Positions 39,600-49,446 of a stretch of 64,000 nt of DNA are shown here, in pieces. A model generated the notes under the pieces. The model did not search any database, was not told the origin of the DNA, and worked only from the letters and a program-made list of their open reading frames with translations. The position numbers and the translations under genes are program-made. The stretch covers positions 3,005,001-3,069,000 of the forward strand of contig NZ_CP092832.1 of the NCBI RefSeq assembly GCF_022532105.1, read 5' to 3'. The stretch is from Flavobacterium sp. HJ-32-4. GTDB lineage: Bacteria > Bacteroidota > Bacteroidia > Flavobacteriales > Flavobacteriaceae. Numbering within the stretch: the stretch's first letter is position 1; the number at the start of each line of letters is the position of its first letter.

Positions 39600-40133
39600 A
39601 TGGCACAATTTCAGGTTCCCGGCAGAGGAGATGTATCTGCAAACAACCAGGCAATTTTTGACTCCCTTGAAAAAGGACTGGGCATGGTACCCAACCTTTA
39701 CGCCGTGATGGCCCTTTCCGAAACGGCGCTTGGTAACTACCTGGCTTTCCAGAATGCCAAAACGTCGTTTACCAATAAAGAAAAGCAGGCGGTCAACCTT
39801 GTCGTTAGCCAGGTCAATGAGTGTCACTACTGTCAGTCGGCCCACACCCTGCTGGGTAAAATGAACGGACTTACGGAAGAGCAGACCATCGAGATCCGGA
39901 AAGGCGGCGCGTCGTTCGACCCTAAGTTGGATGCCCTGGTGACACTCGCAAAAGACATCACCGCCCACAAAGGGTTCGCATCCGCTGAACACATCGACGC
40001 CTTCCTGGCCGCGGGTTATACCAAAGGCCAGGTCATCGAACTGGTATTCCTCGTAGCCGAAAAGACCGCTATGAACTACGTGCACGCCCTTACGCAGGTG
40101 GCCATCGACTTTCCCCTTGCCCAAACCATCTAA
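39600..40133 (+). CDS. Carboxymuconolactone decarboxylase family (AhpD-like) protein
   Basis: 177 residues, cytoplasmic, all-helical. The redox motif CHYCQSAH near residues 80-87 is the AhpD-type CxxC with the following histidine, so a peroxidase or disulphide-relay role is likely. The frame is closed by its own terminator. The next genes (DUF1348, AraC) lie 3'. Confidence 0.9.
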   Translation: MAQFQVPGRGDVSANNQAIFDSLEKGLGMVPNLYAVMALSETALGNYLAFQNAKTSFTNKEKQAVNLVVSQVNECHYCQSAHTLLGKMNGLTEEQTIEIRKGGASFDPKLDALVTLAKDITAHKGFASAEHIDAFLAAGYTKGQVIELVFLVAEKTAMNYVHALTQVAIDFPLAQTI

Positions 40134-40140
40134 ATCCCCG

Positions 40141-40167
40141 GAGGCCGCTACGGTGGCCTCTTTTTTT
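40141..40167 (+). terminator. Intrinsic terminator after the AhpD-like gene
   Basis: GAGGCC, 8-base loop, GGCCTC, then seven Ts. Confidence 0.85.
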
Positions 40168-40172
40168 ATATC

Positions 40173-40598
40173 ATGGAACACAAACGATTTCCCCTGCCGC
40201 CGTTTACATTCGAAACCGCCCTACAGAAAGTGCAGGCCGCTGAAGATGCCTGGAATACGAAAGACCCCGACCTCGTAAGCAAAGCCTATACGGAAAACAC
40301 CGAATGGCGTAACCGCACCGAGTTTATCAACGGGCGGGAAGAAGTAAAGCGCTTCCTTACCCAAAAATGGGAAAAGGAACTCGACTATGTCCTGAAAAAA
40401 GAGCTATGGGGTTTCCGGGAAAACCGGATGGCGGTTCGTTTCGAATACGAATGGCACGATCACGTCGGACAATGGTACCGCAGCTACGGAAACGAGTTGT
40501 GGGAGTTCGATGAAAACGGCTACATGCAAAAACGCTATGCCAGCATCAACGACCTGCCGATACAGGAAAGCGAGCGACAACTAAAACACTACCTTTAG
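40173..40598 (+). CDS. DUF1348 / NTF2-like protein
   Basis: 141 residues with a SnoaL/NTF2-like cone fold: [62 protein letters not shown]. Proteins of this domain are small enzymes or binding proteins of unknown substrate. Three bases before the AraC gene, so one operon. Confidence 0.85.
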   Translation: MEHKRFPLPPFTFETALQKVQAAEDAWNTKDPDLVSKAYTENTEWRNRTEFINGREEVKRFLTQKWEKELDYVLKKELWGFRENRMAVRFEYEWHDHVGQWYRSYGNELWEFDENGYMQKRYASINDLPIQESERQLKHYL

Positions 40599-40601
40599 GC
40601 C

Positions 40602-41501
40602 ATGGCAGAGAAGCGTGTTTTTACCCTGGTGGATCCCCACAACGGAAACCTGGCATTCAAAGTATCGTGGTTCGATGACAACCGGTATTTTGACCATATC
40701 CAGCGGAACAACTACTACACCCTGATTTGGCTGACAGAAGGCACCGGGCAGGTAAAGGCAGATTTTTCAGAATACCCTTTTGCTTCCGACTATCTCTTCG
40801 CCTTCTCGCCGTACCAACCTTTTATGGTGGCCGCTACCGGCCCGGTAAAAGGCATCAGCCTGCACTTCCACCCCGATTTCTTCTGCATCCACAAACACCA
40901 CGCAGAGGTGGCCTGTAATGGCGTACTGTTCAATAACATCTACCAATCGCCTTTTGTGCAGGTAGACGAACCCGCTGCGGAAACCCTTAACATGCTTGCC
41001 GACCGCATGGCAGCAGAAATGGCGCAGCCCGCGTTGGCCCACCATGAGGTGCTGGTGTCCTATCTCAAGATCTTCCTGGTTACGGCGTCGCGACTAAAGG
41101 CGGCCCAGCCCCTGCAGGCGAATGAAAGGGCCGGGGCGCCAAAAGAGTCCGCTATTGTGCAAAATCTAAAAGAAGCGATTGAAAAACACTTCAAAACCAA
41201 GCATGCTCCCCGCGACTACGCTGAGATGCTCAACCTGTCGGCCGGCGCACTCGCACGCATCACCAAAACGCACTTTAATAAAACGCTGACCGATCTTATC
41301 GCCGAACGCATCGTCATCGAGGCCAAACGGGAACTCTATCTGACCAACAAAGCCATCAAACAGATCGCCTATGACCTGGGCTACCAGGACGAATACTACT
41401 TCAGCCGTTTCTTCAAGACCAATGCCGATGTCTCGCCCCAGATGTACCGGGAAACCGTGGGCGCCGGACGGGCAGAGAAAAAAGAGACGGGGCGGGCGTG
41501 A
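40602..41501 (+). CDS. AraC family transcriptional regulator
   Basis: 299 residues. N-terminal cupin (~30-110, SLHFHPDFFCIHKHH) and C-terminal AraC HTH (~190-285: HAPRDYAEMLNLSAGALARITKTHF and IKQIAYDLGYQDEYYFSRFFKTN). Co-directional with the DUF1348 gene it may regulate. Confidence 0.92.
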   Translation: MAEKRVFTLVDPHNGNLAFKVSWFDDNRYFDHIQRNNYYTLIWLTEGTGQVKADFSEYPFASDYLFAFSPYQPFMVAATGPVKGISLHFHPDFFCIHKHHAEVACNGVLFNNIYQSPFVQVDEPAAETLNMLADRMAAEMAQPALAHHEVLVSYLKIFLVTASRLKAAQPLQANERAGAPKESAIVQNLKEAIEKHFKTKHAPRDYAEMLNLSAGALARITKTHFNKTLTDLIAERIVIEAKRELYLTNKAIKQIAYDLGYQDEYYFSRFFKTNADVSPQMYRETVGAGRAEKKETGRA

Positions 41502-41509
41502 GTGACTTG

Positions 41510-41699
41510 GTCCCTTAGCACCTGAGTCCCTGAGCGCCTGAGCGTCAGACGACTAACTACTAACTACTGACTACTTCTGTAAGTCCCTGAGCACCTGAGT
41601 CCGTTAGCGTGCTCCGACCAACAACCAACTTACGAACCAAAGTTCCGTAGCCCTTATACTACTGACCACTGACTACTGACTACTGACCACCAACTACTT
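41510..41699. repeat. Short tandem arrays (CCTGAG and GACTACT units)
   Basis: Same types as at 39355-39510: CCTGAG-rich units, then ~7-base GACTACT/GACCACT/AACTACT units reaching the end of the NTF2-like gene. No gene here. Confidence 0.8.
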
Positions 41700-42050
41700 C
41701 TACTCAAAAAACCGCTCCCGCACGATTTTCCCCTTCTCCCAATCCTGGATCGCGACTTCGACTACCTTAAACGGATGTCCGTCTACGTCAAAATCAAACG
41801 ACCATACTACGAAACTCCGGTTGTCTTTCACCACCCGGCCCACGCACGAAAAATCGCGTACGTTCGAGATCTTGGATGTAAACGCCCGGCCATTGGCGAC
41901 ATTTTCATGCCAGCCTTTTACAGGAACTCCGTCGAGGTCGGTTTTCTCGATCTGTGGGTCATAGAATTTTTCGAAGGCCTGTTCCCAGTTGCCTTCAAGC
42001 GCCAGGGCGATCAGTTCGTCGACCGAAGCCGTAATGTGTGCTGTACTCAT
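41700..42050 (-). CDS. NTF2-like / SnoaL-type protein
   Basis: 116 residues. Helix plus curved sheet: VDELIALALEGNWEQAFEKFYDPQIEKTD, WSFDFDVDGHPFKVVEVAIQDWEKGKIVRERFFE. Polyketide-cyclase-like family, function unknown. Downstream of the SDR (42072) by 21 bases, probably one operon with it. Confidence 0.82.
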   Translation of the reverse strand: MSTAHITASVDELIALALEGNWEQAFEKFYDPQIEKTDLDGVPVKGWHENVANGRAFTSKISNVRDFSCVGRVVKDNRSFVVWSFDFDVDGHPFKVVEVAIQDWEKGKIVRERFFE

Positions 42051-42071
42051 GGTGTTATTGAATTTAAAGGA

Positions 42072-42788
42072 TTATACAAATCGGGCGCCGCCGTCAATAT
42101 GAACGACTTCACCATTCACCGAAGGGTTCGACATCAGGAACACCACCGCCGACGCCACTTCTTCCGCCGTGGCAATTTTTCCTGTCGGGATTTTGGAAGC
42201 GACTTCTGTTAAAACCGCCGTCTTGTTGTCGCCCAATACCGCATCCCAGAGCGGCGTATCGGTATAGCCGGGCGAGATGGCATTGAAACGGAGGTGTGGA
42301 AATTCGGGCACCAACACCTTCGCCAATTGTTCCGCAGACGCCGTACCCAAACCGGATACCCACGCCCCGGCAATAGGACGATCGGTCGAAATACCGCCCG
42401 TAAACACAAACGAACCACCGGGGTTCATTTTCGCGAGGGCCGCGCGCACCACCCGCAGACTTCCGGTAAAGCGGGTGTGAAAACGCAGAAGATGGTCGTC
42501 GAGGGCACCTTCGGTAAGGGCGCCCAATCCGGTTGTGCCCGCTGCCACATACACATGATCGATCGCCTCGAGTTGTTGGAAGAACGCGTTTACGTCCGCC
42601 TCGCTATCGACGTCCAACGCCCACCCCCTGACGCCGGGTCCTATTTCCTGCGCCACCCGTTCGGCCTTTTGGGCGTCACGACTGGTGAGGATGACCTCGT
42701 TTCCTGATTCGAACGCCAGCGCAGCCACGCTTTTACCAATGCCGGAGCTGCCTCCGATCACCACAATTTTCTGTTGGGTTAGTTTCAT
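42072..42788 (-). CDS. Short-chain dehydrogenase/reductase
   Basis: 238 residues. NAD(P) motif VIGGSSGIGKS at residues ~10-20; AAGTTGLG; a C-terminal SPSVNGEVVHIDGGARF signature of SDRs. The usual YxxxK is replaced in this region by VSGLGTASAEQLAK, so the canonical catalytic tyrosine is not evident; related atypical SDRs exist. Divergent from an HxlR regulator, which likely controls it. Confidence 0.88.
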   Translation of the reverse strand: MKLTQQKIVVIGGSSGIGKSVAALAFESGNEVILTSRDAQKAERVAQEIGPGVRGWALDVDSEADVNAFFQQLEAIDHVYVAAGTTGLGALTEGALDDHLLRFHTRFTGSLRVVRAALAKMNPGGSFVFTGGISTDRPIAGAWVSGLGTASAEQLAKVLVPEFPHLRFNAISPGYTDTPLWDAVLGDNKTAVLTEVASKIPTGKIATAEEVASAVVFLMSNPSVNGEVVHIDGGARFV

Positions 42789-42832
42789 TTTACACTAAAT
42801 TTTGTCATTATGCGGGAACAAAATTGCGGATT

Positions 42833-42857
42833 CCTATCTTTGCCTACAAAAGATAGG
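42833..42857. promoter_or_regulatory. HxlR promoter and likely operator
   Basis: Perfect inverted repeat CCTATCTTT-N7-AAAGATAGG. The left arm contains the -7 box TATCTTTG (42835-42842) of the HxlR gene. A second pair TTTACAC (42789-42795) and GTGTAAA (42876-42882) abuts the two divergent start codons. Confidence 0.6.
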
Positions 42858-42882
42858 GTACCTACAATAAAGTGCGTGTAAA

Positions 42883-43269
42883 ATGCGAAAGAAGACCTCC
42901 TCCAATTTCCTGAATGAACAATCGATCACGATCAATTGTCCGATTATGGCCACCCTGAAAATGGTGGGAGGTCGTTGGAAGCTGCACCTCCTCTGGAGCA
43001 TGAAAGACAAGCCTATGCGTTATAAGGAACTGCACCGCGCCGTTCCGGATATCTCAGAAAAAATGCTGACCCAGCAGTTGGGTGCCCTGGTCAGGGAGGG
43101 ATGGGTTATTAAAAAGGATTATAAGGAGATTCCGCCCCGAACCGAGTATTCCCTGTCGGAACTGGGCGCGTCGTTTGTACCCGTCCTGCAACAGATATAC
43201 GAGTGGGGCCTATCCCATGACATTGTGGAGCTGGCGAACGCCGCCTATACAGAGGAGGTCACGGACTGA
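42883..43269 (+). CDS. HxlR family winged-helix regulator
   Basis: 128 residues. HxlR hallmark: CPIMATLKMVGGRWKLHLLWSM, RYKELHRAVPDISEKMLTQQL, PPRTEYSLSELG. Such repressors often sense reactive aldehydes, quinones or oxidants and act on adjacent reductases; here the SDR and NTF2-like gene. Confidence 0.93.
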   Translation: MRKKTSSNFLNEQSITINCPIMATLKMVGGRWKLHLLWSMKDKPMRYKELHRAVPDISEKMLTQQLGALVREGWVIKKDYKEIPPRTEYSLSELGASFVPVLQQIYEWGLSHDIVELANAAYTEEVTD

Positions 43270-43425
43270 TCGCCCGAGTATCCGTTTAAGTTTCTACATC
43301 CTATGACCGCTTCCCGTGTAACGCGATACACCGTGTTGTGAAGCGAGAGCCGCCTTTATCCTGAAAGACCTTGTGGGGTTGGGTGTATCGTTGCAGGTAT
43401 TGGTGTCGGCATATAGAGAGTTGTT

Positions 43426-46400
43426 TTATGGGGTGGATTGATGTGCAGTATCTCGTTCAAAACCCAGCTCCGGCAAAACAATCAGCGTATCCTCGTCCAT
43501 CCCTTCTTTTCGCCAATGTAAAATGGCATTAATCGACGCGGTTTTGAGTGTGTAGCCCCGTTCCTGTTGCTTTCGGATTTTCTCCTGGCAATGGGCGGAA
43601 AAGCTTAAAACGGGGACGCCATTCAGCGTTACGCAGTTTTTCTCCCTGACGACGAGTTTGTCGCCGGTTCGCAACTGTTCGATTGTAGACTGCTTATCAA
43701 GAAAAAAATCCAGCCATAAGTCTTTGTGTGTCGTCATCATACCCATCTCAAAGGGTTCCTCATACACGCTGGCGTCATGTATGTAGTCACAGTCGGTCGA
43801 GCCTATACTTTGCAGGATATCAGAATTCAAATGCACAGTAAGGGTCTTTTTTGCACGGGTGATTGCCACGTATAACTGTCGGTTACTTTCGCCTGTTTCG
43901 CCAGGGAAATCGACGATTGCCACAAACACATTGTCGAACTCCTTGCCCTTTGACTTGTGTATCGTGGAAACAAAAATGGTTTTCTTGTCCGGCGCGCTAA
44001 AATCTTCCAGTTTTGATTCACGGACGAAGGTATCGAAATCCGATTTATACTTCCTTTTACTGTAGATAACTTCAAAATCATGGATCATCGCCTCACAAAT
44101 CGTAAAAAGCGGACTCATTTTGAATCGGTCGCTAAGGTGTTGCTTTGCCTTTTCCCATGTTTCGTCTGAGATAAAAGGCGTATCGGTTCCCTCACATACC
44201 AAATCCCGGAAAAATCGAACTTCTCTTAGGTCAAAGAATCGGAATGAGTCGTATTCCTGTATAAGGCGTGCGTTCATTCCTTCTTTGATCAGGAGTCCCG
44301 CCAACTGGGCAGCCTGAGCATTTGTATTGGTTAATACGGCAGTCGTTCCGGTTAGGCGAGAATGTATGATGTCGTGTACGACCGCGATCGCTATGGCGCG
44401 CCCTGGATGCCGGACGATTGTCACTTTTCCCGCTTCCTCTGACATGGCAACCCCAGGTCGGCTTTTCAACCGATTTGGTAATCGCTGTGCAAAACGTTCA
44501 GCAAAGGCTACCAGCGACGGTGCACTCCTGTAGTTTTGGTACAACTCATGTTTGCTGGCACCCGGCAACGTAGAAAAGGCCTTAAGGTACTCGGCGCTTG
44601 CCCTTCGGAAACCAAAAATTTCCTGGTCATCGTCGCCAACGGCAATGAGTCGCATTTCCTCATTTCTTTCCATTAACGATAAAATGAGCTCATACTCATC
44701 TTTGTTCATGTCCTGCGCTTCATCAATCACCAGTACCGTCCGCGTGACGCGGCTGGCTTCTACCTCATCAGCCTTTATTTTTCTGATGGCCTGTTGCACG
44801 ACATTTTCCGAGCCTTCAAGGCTTCCCATTTTTCCCAACAGGTCGAAGCAGTAGGAATGAAAGGTTTTAATTTCCACAAAATGGGCCGCATTTCCAATCA
44901 ACTCCAGCAGTCGTTTTTTGAATTCGGTGGCTGCGGCACGCGAAAACGTCAGCATCAGAAGTTGTTCATGCTTGACATCTTCCATGAGGAGGAGTGACGC
45001 CAATTTATGGACCAAGACTTTCGTCTTACCGCTTCCCGGACCGGCAAAGACTGTTATGTACTGCGATTCATCCTTGATAATGGCCTCCTGAACAGACGAA
45101 AGCGTACCGAATAGTTGGCGGTATTTCGAGGGCGTCATTTTCAGACGGAGGTCTTTGGCACGGGCGCCCGGAAAATATTGTCTTACGAAGTTCTGATAGT
45201 TGAGCGAAAAGTAATCGTTGACGAATTGCAGAGCCTCGTTTTCATTTTCCGCCATTTTTCTCGCATATTCGCCCACAATGTGAATTTGCTGGGCTTTGTT
45301 ATCATAGTAACGATCGAGTTTTTGATAGTCGTCACGCGTATACGACTTCTTGTTATTCGTCTCAAGTCGTTCGAGTGAAAGCCGATTGTAAATAACCATA
45401 AATCCACCTTCAATCTTCAATGCGCCTATTCTTGACAAATAAAACAAGGTATCCTCTATGTCTGCAGTGGTTATCTCGCGGATAAACAACTGCCCGCCGG
45501 ATTCATATGCCCGCTTTAGTTCTACGACTGAAAATTCCACCAGCACCTCTTCCTGACCCGACTGCGTATTGTCGGCGTTGGCACGCTCGTGAAGAAAAGC
45601 GATAAGAAACTGCGCCAGTTCATGTCGAAGGGACAGTTTTGATTTGAACTCGTCGATTGTCGTCAGGAAGCGCAAGCGCACGTAGTGTTTTGAGTATCCG
45701 TGCGGTCTTCGTTCGATCCATTTCTTTATGGCCCAAAGGTTTAATATGCTCTTGATGGCTGGTATTCCAACACCTTCACATCCATTGTTCTGAGCCGCTT
45801 CATTCAGGTGTTTGATATTGATATCCTGCTCATCTTCGCCTATTTGCGATAGAAGATATCGCTCCAATCGCGCAAAATCAGCGACGATGCTTGCTGACCG
45901 GGCGCCTTTATCCCCCCTTCGGACAAAAGCGGTAAGGTCTTTAAAGTCGGAAAGGATACCTTCTTCCCGTAACAAAGTAACAATCCGGATTACCTCTTCT
46001 TTTGGGATGCCCAGGTGATCGGAAATATAATCTATGCGTGATTCGGCGCCCTCGTCAGTAAGATGCCGTCGGCTTCGGCTTGAGAACAGTTTTTTGAGGA
46101 TTCGCACCGCAGGCTCCTTTTGCTGCGTATCGAACCGCTGGGATGCCGTGATTCGGTCAATCGCTTCCTGCACACTTTTCGCTCTTATGCTGTTGGCAAA
46201 CAGTCGCGTCCGGTTTTGCTTTCGGCGAATATACCCCGCGTCTTCCAAAGCAGCCACCGCTGTGGTAACACGTGTTTCTATTTCTTTGTCGACCTCCTCC
46301 CAGCCAGCCTGTCGTGCGATTTCCAATGCCGAGTGCGAACCGGTGGGCCGGTAACGCATCAGGTCTTTTACCGCTTTCCAGACCTGCTGGATCTCACGAA

Positions 46401-48261
46401 TGGTGAGGCGTGTCTGGTTCAAAAGGATAAAATGCTTCGAAAGGTCGTCCTCGTTGTACAAGACATGGCAGTCCGCCACCATGTTTTCGTCCCTGCCCGC
46501 ACGACCCGCCTCTTGAATATAGTTTTCGAGTGAGTCGGAGATTTCAAAATGTACGACAAGCCCGACGTCCTTCTTATCCACTCCCATTCCGAATGCGGAA
46601 GTGGCAACCATGATGTCTATATTTCCATTGATAAACCGCTCCTGGTTTTCCTTTTTTTCTTTTGCCTCCAATTTACCGTGGTACGCACGTGCCAGGAAAC
46701 CGTCTTTGACCAGTTTTTCGGCCAATTGTTCTGCTTTTCGGGTGCGGGAGACATAAACAATTGTCGGACAATTCTTTGATTCGATTAGGTTGCGTAATGC
46801 CTGGTACTTCTCATCCTCATCGATTTTCTCTGACACCCTATAGGTGAGGTTCTTTCGCCCTACGGGTGATTCATACAAAAACAAATCAAGCTGAAGCGTC
46901 TTTTTGAAGTAGTCCCGGATGTCGTCGATCACATTCTGTTTTGCCGTCGCGGTGAAACAGGAAACCGGTATCGGTTCAGCACTGTTCTTTTTCTCCTGCA
47001 GCGACTTTATGAAAGGCCCTATATACAGATAGTCGACCCTGAAATCTTGTCCCCAGGACGAAAAACAATGTGCCTCATCGATGACAAATCGGGCGATCCT
47101 ACGATCCAAGAGCAATCGTTCCATAGATACCGATCGCAACGACTCGGGCGAGACATACAATAAGCATGCATCACCGTTTTCGACCCTTTCATACGACTTC
47201 GCTCTTTCAACAGGATCCAAAAGTCCGTTTATTGTCACGGCAGAGGTAATACCTACCTTCTCCAGATTGTCAACCTGGTCTTTCATCAGCGATTGCAGTG
47301 GCGATATAACAACGGTCAGCGCGTTGACGTTTTCGCCTTCCATCAGGGCGGGCAATTGAAAGGTTACCGACTTCCCTCCCCCGGTTGGAAATATCGCCAA
47401 GATGGACTGGCCGTCGACCGCTGCCTTAACAGCCTTCTCCTGCAACGGAACACCGTCATATGAGCGGAAATGGTCAAAGTTAAAATGCCGTTTCAATGCC
47501 CTGTGAACATCGAGCTTGTCATTGCAATACAAACATCCCGATAAACAGGGCCTATTTCTCAGTCGTGTCAGTACGCTGGTGACATCGGGATAATTCTTCA
47601 AAACCCATGGAGCTGTGATGACACGTTTGGAAGTTTCATCTGATAAGGCGTTAATCAGTGAAAGGCTGTATGCCGTCGCAATCGGAGCACGAAACACGAA
47701 AGTAGACGGATCAACATTCGCACACAGTTTTCCGTCGAAATGGTCTTGAATAAGCGGTATGACAGTTGTCGCATCGGTTTGGAAGTTCAGATACCGAAAA
47801 AAGGACTGAAACTCGGGCTGCTTTCGCAGAAGCAGAAAGTAAATTTGTTGAAGCCGCACATCCAGGCTACGGAAATTCGCTACCTGTTCTTCGAAAAGCG
47901 ACCTGGACTTGATTGCGTCATTCAATGGGTTGTTTCGTTCTTCGTCCTGTAGTTTCTCGTCTTTGGAAAGTGCGTGGGAGCGCTTTCTGGGAAAAAAAAG
48001 CGGAGACAGATAGAGTGTGTCAATATACTCCTCTATGCCCGCAGCGTCCAGCGTATTTTTTATGTATTGCATGTCGTGATGCACGAGGTTATGCCCACAG
48101 ACGAACTTTATACCGCGCAAAAAATGTTGAAATTCCGTAGGGGATGATGTATGCACAAAACCACCGTCCGTTTTGATTCCCCCGAGATCCAAAATGACAC
48201 CCGTGCGGGAGTCGATTTCCGTATCAACAAAAGCAACAGGAGGCAAAGTGTTTAGATTCAT
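43426..48261 (-). CDS. DEDDh exonuclease-RecQ helicase-UvrD helicase fusion
   Basis: 1,611 residues. Residues 1-~210: DEDDh 3'-5' exonuclease with FVDTEID (D13, E15), HNLVHHD (D63), IDTL and HALSKD (H96, D101). Residues ~239-246 CLSGCLYC, a cysteine cluster. Residues ~265-620: RecQ superfamily-II helicase with FPTGGGKS (292-298), VIDEAHCFSSWGQDFR (DEAH at 395-398) and YIQEAGRAGRDE. A winged-helix-rich middle (~640-1020). C-terminal UvrD/SF1 helicase from ~1070: FAGPGSGKTKV, VLVIDEAQDM, EIFGFRRA, LYVAITRAKKTL. Three DNA-processing engines in one chain; repair or defence against foreign DNA is plausible. No linked partner gene. Confidence 0.94.
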   Translation of the reverse strand: MNLNTLPPVAFVDTEIDSRTGVILDLGGIKTDGGFVHTSSPTEFQHFLRGIKFVCGHNLVHHDMQYIKNTLDAAGIEEYIDTLYLSPLFFPRKRSHALSKDEKLQDEERNNPLNDAIKSRSLFEEQVANFRSLDVRLQQIYFLLLRKQPEFQSFFRYLNFQTDATTVIPLIQDHFDGKLCANVDPSTFVFRAPIATAYSLSLINALSDETSKRVITAPWVLKNYPDVTSVLTRLRNRPCLSGCLYCNDKLDVHRALKRHFNFDHFRSYDGVPLQEKAVKAAVDGQSILAIFPTGGGKSVTFQLPALMEGENVNALTVVISPLQSLMKDQVDNLEKVGITSAVTINGLLDPVERAKSYERVENGDACLLYVSPESLRSVSMERLLLDRRIARFVIDEAHCFSSWGQDFRVDYLYIGPFIKSLQEKKNSAEPIPVSCFTATAKQNVIDDIRDYFKKTLQLDLFLYESPVGRKNLTYRVSEKIDEDEKYQALRNLIESKNCPTIVYVSRTRKAEQLAEKLVKDGFLARAYHGKLEAKEKKENQERFINGNIDIMVATSAFGMGVDKKDVGLVVHFEISDSLENYIQEAGRAGRDENMVADCHVLYNEDDLSKHFILLNQTRLTIREIQQVWKAVKDLMRYRPTGSHSALEIARQAGWEEVDKEIETRVTTAVAALEDAGYIRRKQNRTRLFANSIRAKSVQEAIDRITASQRFDTQQKEPAVRILKKLFSSRSRRHLTDEGAESRIDYISDHLGIPKEEVIRIVTLLREEGILSDFKDLTAFVRRGDKGARSASIVADFARLERYLLSQIGEDEQDINIKHLNEAAQNNGCEGVGIPAIKSILNLWAIKKWIERRPHGYSKHYVRLRFLTTIDEFKSKLSLRHELAQFLIAFLHERANADNTQSGQEEVLVEFSVVELKRAYESGGQLFIREITTADIEDTLFYLSRIGALKIEGGFMVIYNRLSLERLETNNKKSYTRDDYQKLDRYYDNKAQQIHIVGEYARKMAENENEALQFVNDYFSLNYQNFVRQYFPGARAKDLRLKMTPSKYRQLFGTLSSVQEAIIKDESQYITVFAGPGSGKTKVLVHKLASLLLMEDVKHEQLLMLTFSRAAATEFKKRLLELIGNAAHFVEIKTFHSYCFDLLGKMGSLEGSENVVQQAIRKIKADEVEASRVTRTVLVIDEAQDMNKDEYELILSLMERNEEMRLIAVGDDDQEIFGFRRASAEYLKAFSTLPGASKHELYQNYRSAPSLVAFAERFAQRLPNRLKSRPGVAMSEEAGKVTIVRHPGRAIAIAVVHDIIHSRLTGTTAVLTNTNAQAAQLAGLLIKEGMNARLIQEYDSFRFFDLREVRFFRDLVCEGTDTPFISDETWEKAKQHLSDRFKMSPLFTICEAMIHDFEVIYSKRKYKSDFDTFVRESKLEDFSAPDKKTIFVSTIHKSKGKEFDNVFVAIVDFPGETGESNRQLYVAITRAKKTLTVHLNSDILQSIGSTDCDYIHDASVYEEPFEMGMMTTHKDLWLDFFLDKQSTIEQLRTGDKLVVREKNCVTLNGVPVLSFSAHCQEKIRKQQERGYTLKTASINAILHWRKEGMDEDTLIVLPELGFERDTAHQSTP

Positions 48262-48317
48262 TGCACCTTATTTTGTGCAATGTAATAAAATATCGCTTTG
48301 GAGGTATGTATGTGGTA

Positions 48318-48977
48318 TTAGGAAGAGACATTCTTCCGCAGAAATGCCAAAATATCCTGATTCTCCAATACCTCCTTCTCCGCTCCCTTCATCCCCACCA
48401 AAAACAACGCCTCCGCCAGTTGCTGCGACGTGACGCTATACCGGCGCCCCAGTAATCGGATAACCGGATACAACAATCGCATGAGGGTGTAGGCGAAATT
48501 GGGTTCCTTGCGCGGTTCGGTCGGGTAGATATAACCCGGCCGCAGCGTGAAGAATTGCAGGTTCAGGGCGGCGATCTGGTTTTCCGCCATGCCTTTATAC
48601 AGCCCAAACGGCGTACGGCTCTTCTCGGATCGGTCGGCACCGGCACCGCTCAGCAGGCATACCCGTGCCCCCGGACTACCCGCCTCCAGCGCTTTCGCAA
48701 ACGCCACGGCATAGTCGACGGTGATGGTCTTCAGTAGCTCGTTCGACACGCTTCCGGTATAGGCACCCAGACAGAAAAACGCGACATCACAGCCTTCAAA
48801 CGCCTCCGCCTCCGGATGCGCAAAGTCCACCACGACATACTCCCGCAATTTCGCATGCACCTGCCCCGTCGGTCGGCGCACCAATGAACGCACTTCGATT
48901 ATCGCCTCTGCCGCCAGACACAATTCCAGCACCTTCTTTCCCACCATACCGGTACCCCCGGCGATTACTATTTTCAT
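48318..48977 (-). CDS. NAD(P)H-binding (atypical SDR, HTATIP2-like) protein
   Basis: 219 residues. N-terminal dinucleotide motif GGTGMVGKKV, then VDFAHPEAEAFEGCDVAFFCLG, DYAVAFAKA and CLLSGAGAD. Members of the NAD(P)-binding Rossmann family act as oxidoreductases or nucleotide sensors. Substrate unknown. Same direction as the helicase gene but with ~55 bases between. Confidence 0.85.
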   Translation of the reverse strand: MKIVIAGGTGMVGKKVLELCLAAEAIIEVRSLVRRPTGQVHAKLREYVVVDFAHPEAEAFEGCDVAFFCLGAYTGSVSNELLKTITVDYAVAFAKALEAGSPGARVCLLSGAGADRSEKSRTPFGLYKGMAENQIAALNLQFFTLRPGYIYPTEPRKEPNFAYTLMRLLYPVIRLLGRRYSVTSQQLAEALFLVGMKGAEKEVLENQDILAFLRKNVSS

Positions 48978-49020
48978 TGACTTAGCTGCCTATTTGTTTT
49001 GGCGCGAAGGTACAAAAAGA

Positions 49021-49092
49021 ACGTATGAGGAGAGGGGAGAGAGGTGAGAGGTGAGAGGTTCGCTCCTTGATACTTGCTCCTTGATACTTGAC
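49021..49092. repeat. Heptanucleotide tandem arrays
   Basis: GGTGAGA units then alternating CTTGATA/CTTGCTC units, both of 7-base period. From here to 49446 the sequence grows AT-rich and shows no gene. Confidence 0.75.
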
Positions 49093-49446
49093 TTTGGAAA
49101 AGCAGGAAATTAGGATCGCGATAAGGGTGGATAAGGGGGAAAGGTAAGTTGTTATTTATAACACCAATTAATTGTATATTCGTGACTGTGGGGCATACAT
49201 TGGGGCGGGCCTGACCGTGATGTTTGTACATTTCACGACTGGACAATCCGGTTGATGTATAAAAAATTTACTACTTTTCGTTTTCCGGCCAATTTAGACC
49301 TATCCGCTGATATTGGGATTATAGTATGGATTCTTCAGAGATATAAATGAGTTAGCAGAAATTGTTAAGCAAATCCCAAATTAAAGACAATAAATATTTA
49401 ACAGAAAATTCCGTTATATAATATATAACCATTTAAAACTCAAAAA

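Noticed and set aside
43270..43425. tRNA or small RNA gene between HxlR and the helicase
   Set aside because: No cloverleaf, no conserved T-arm and no promoter match.
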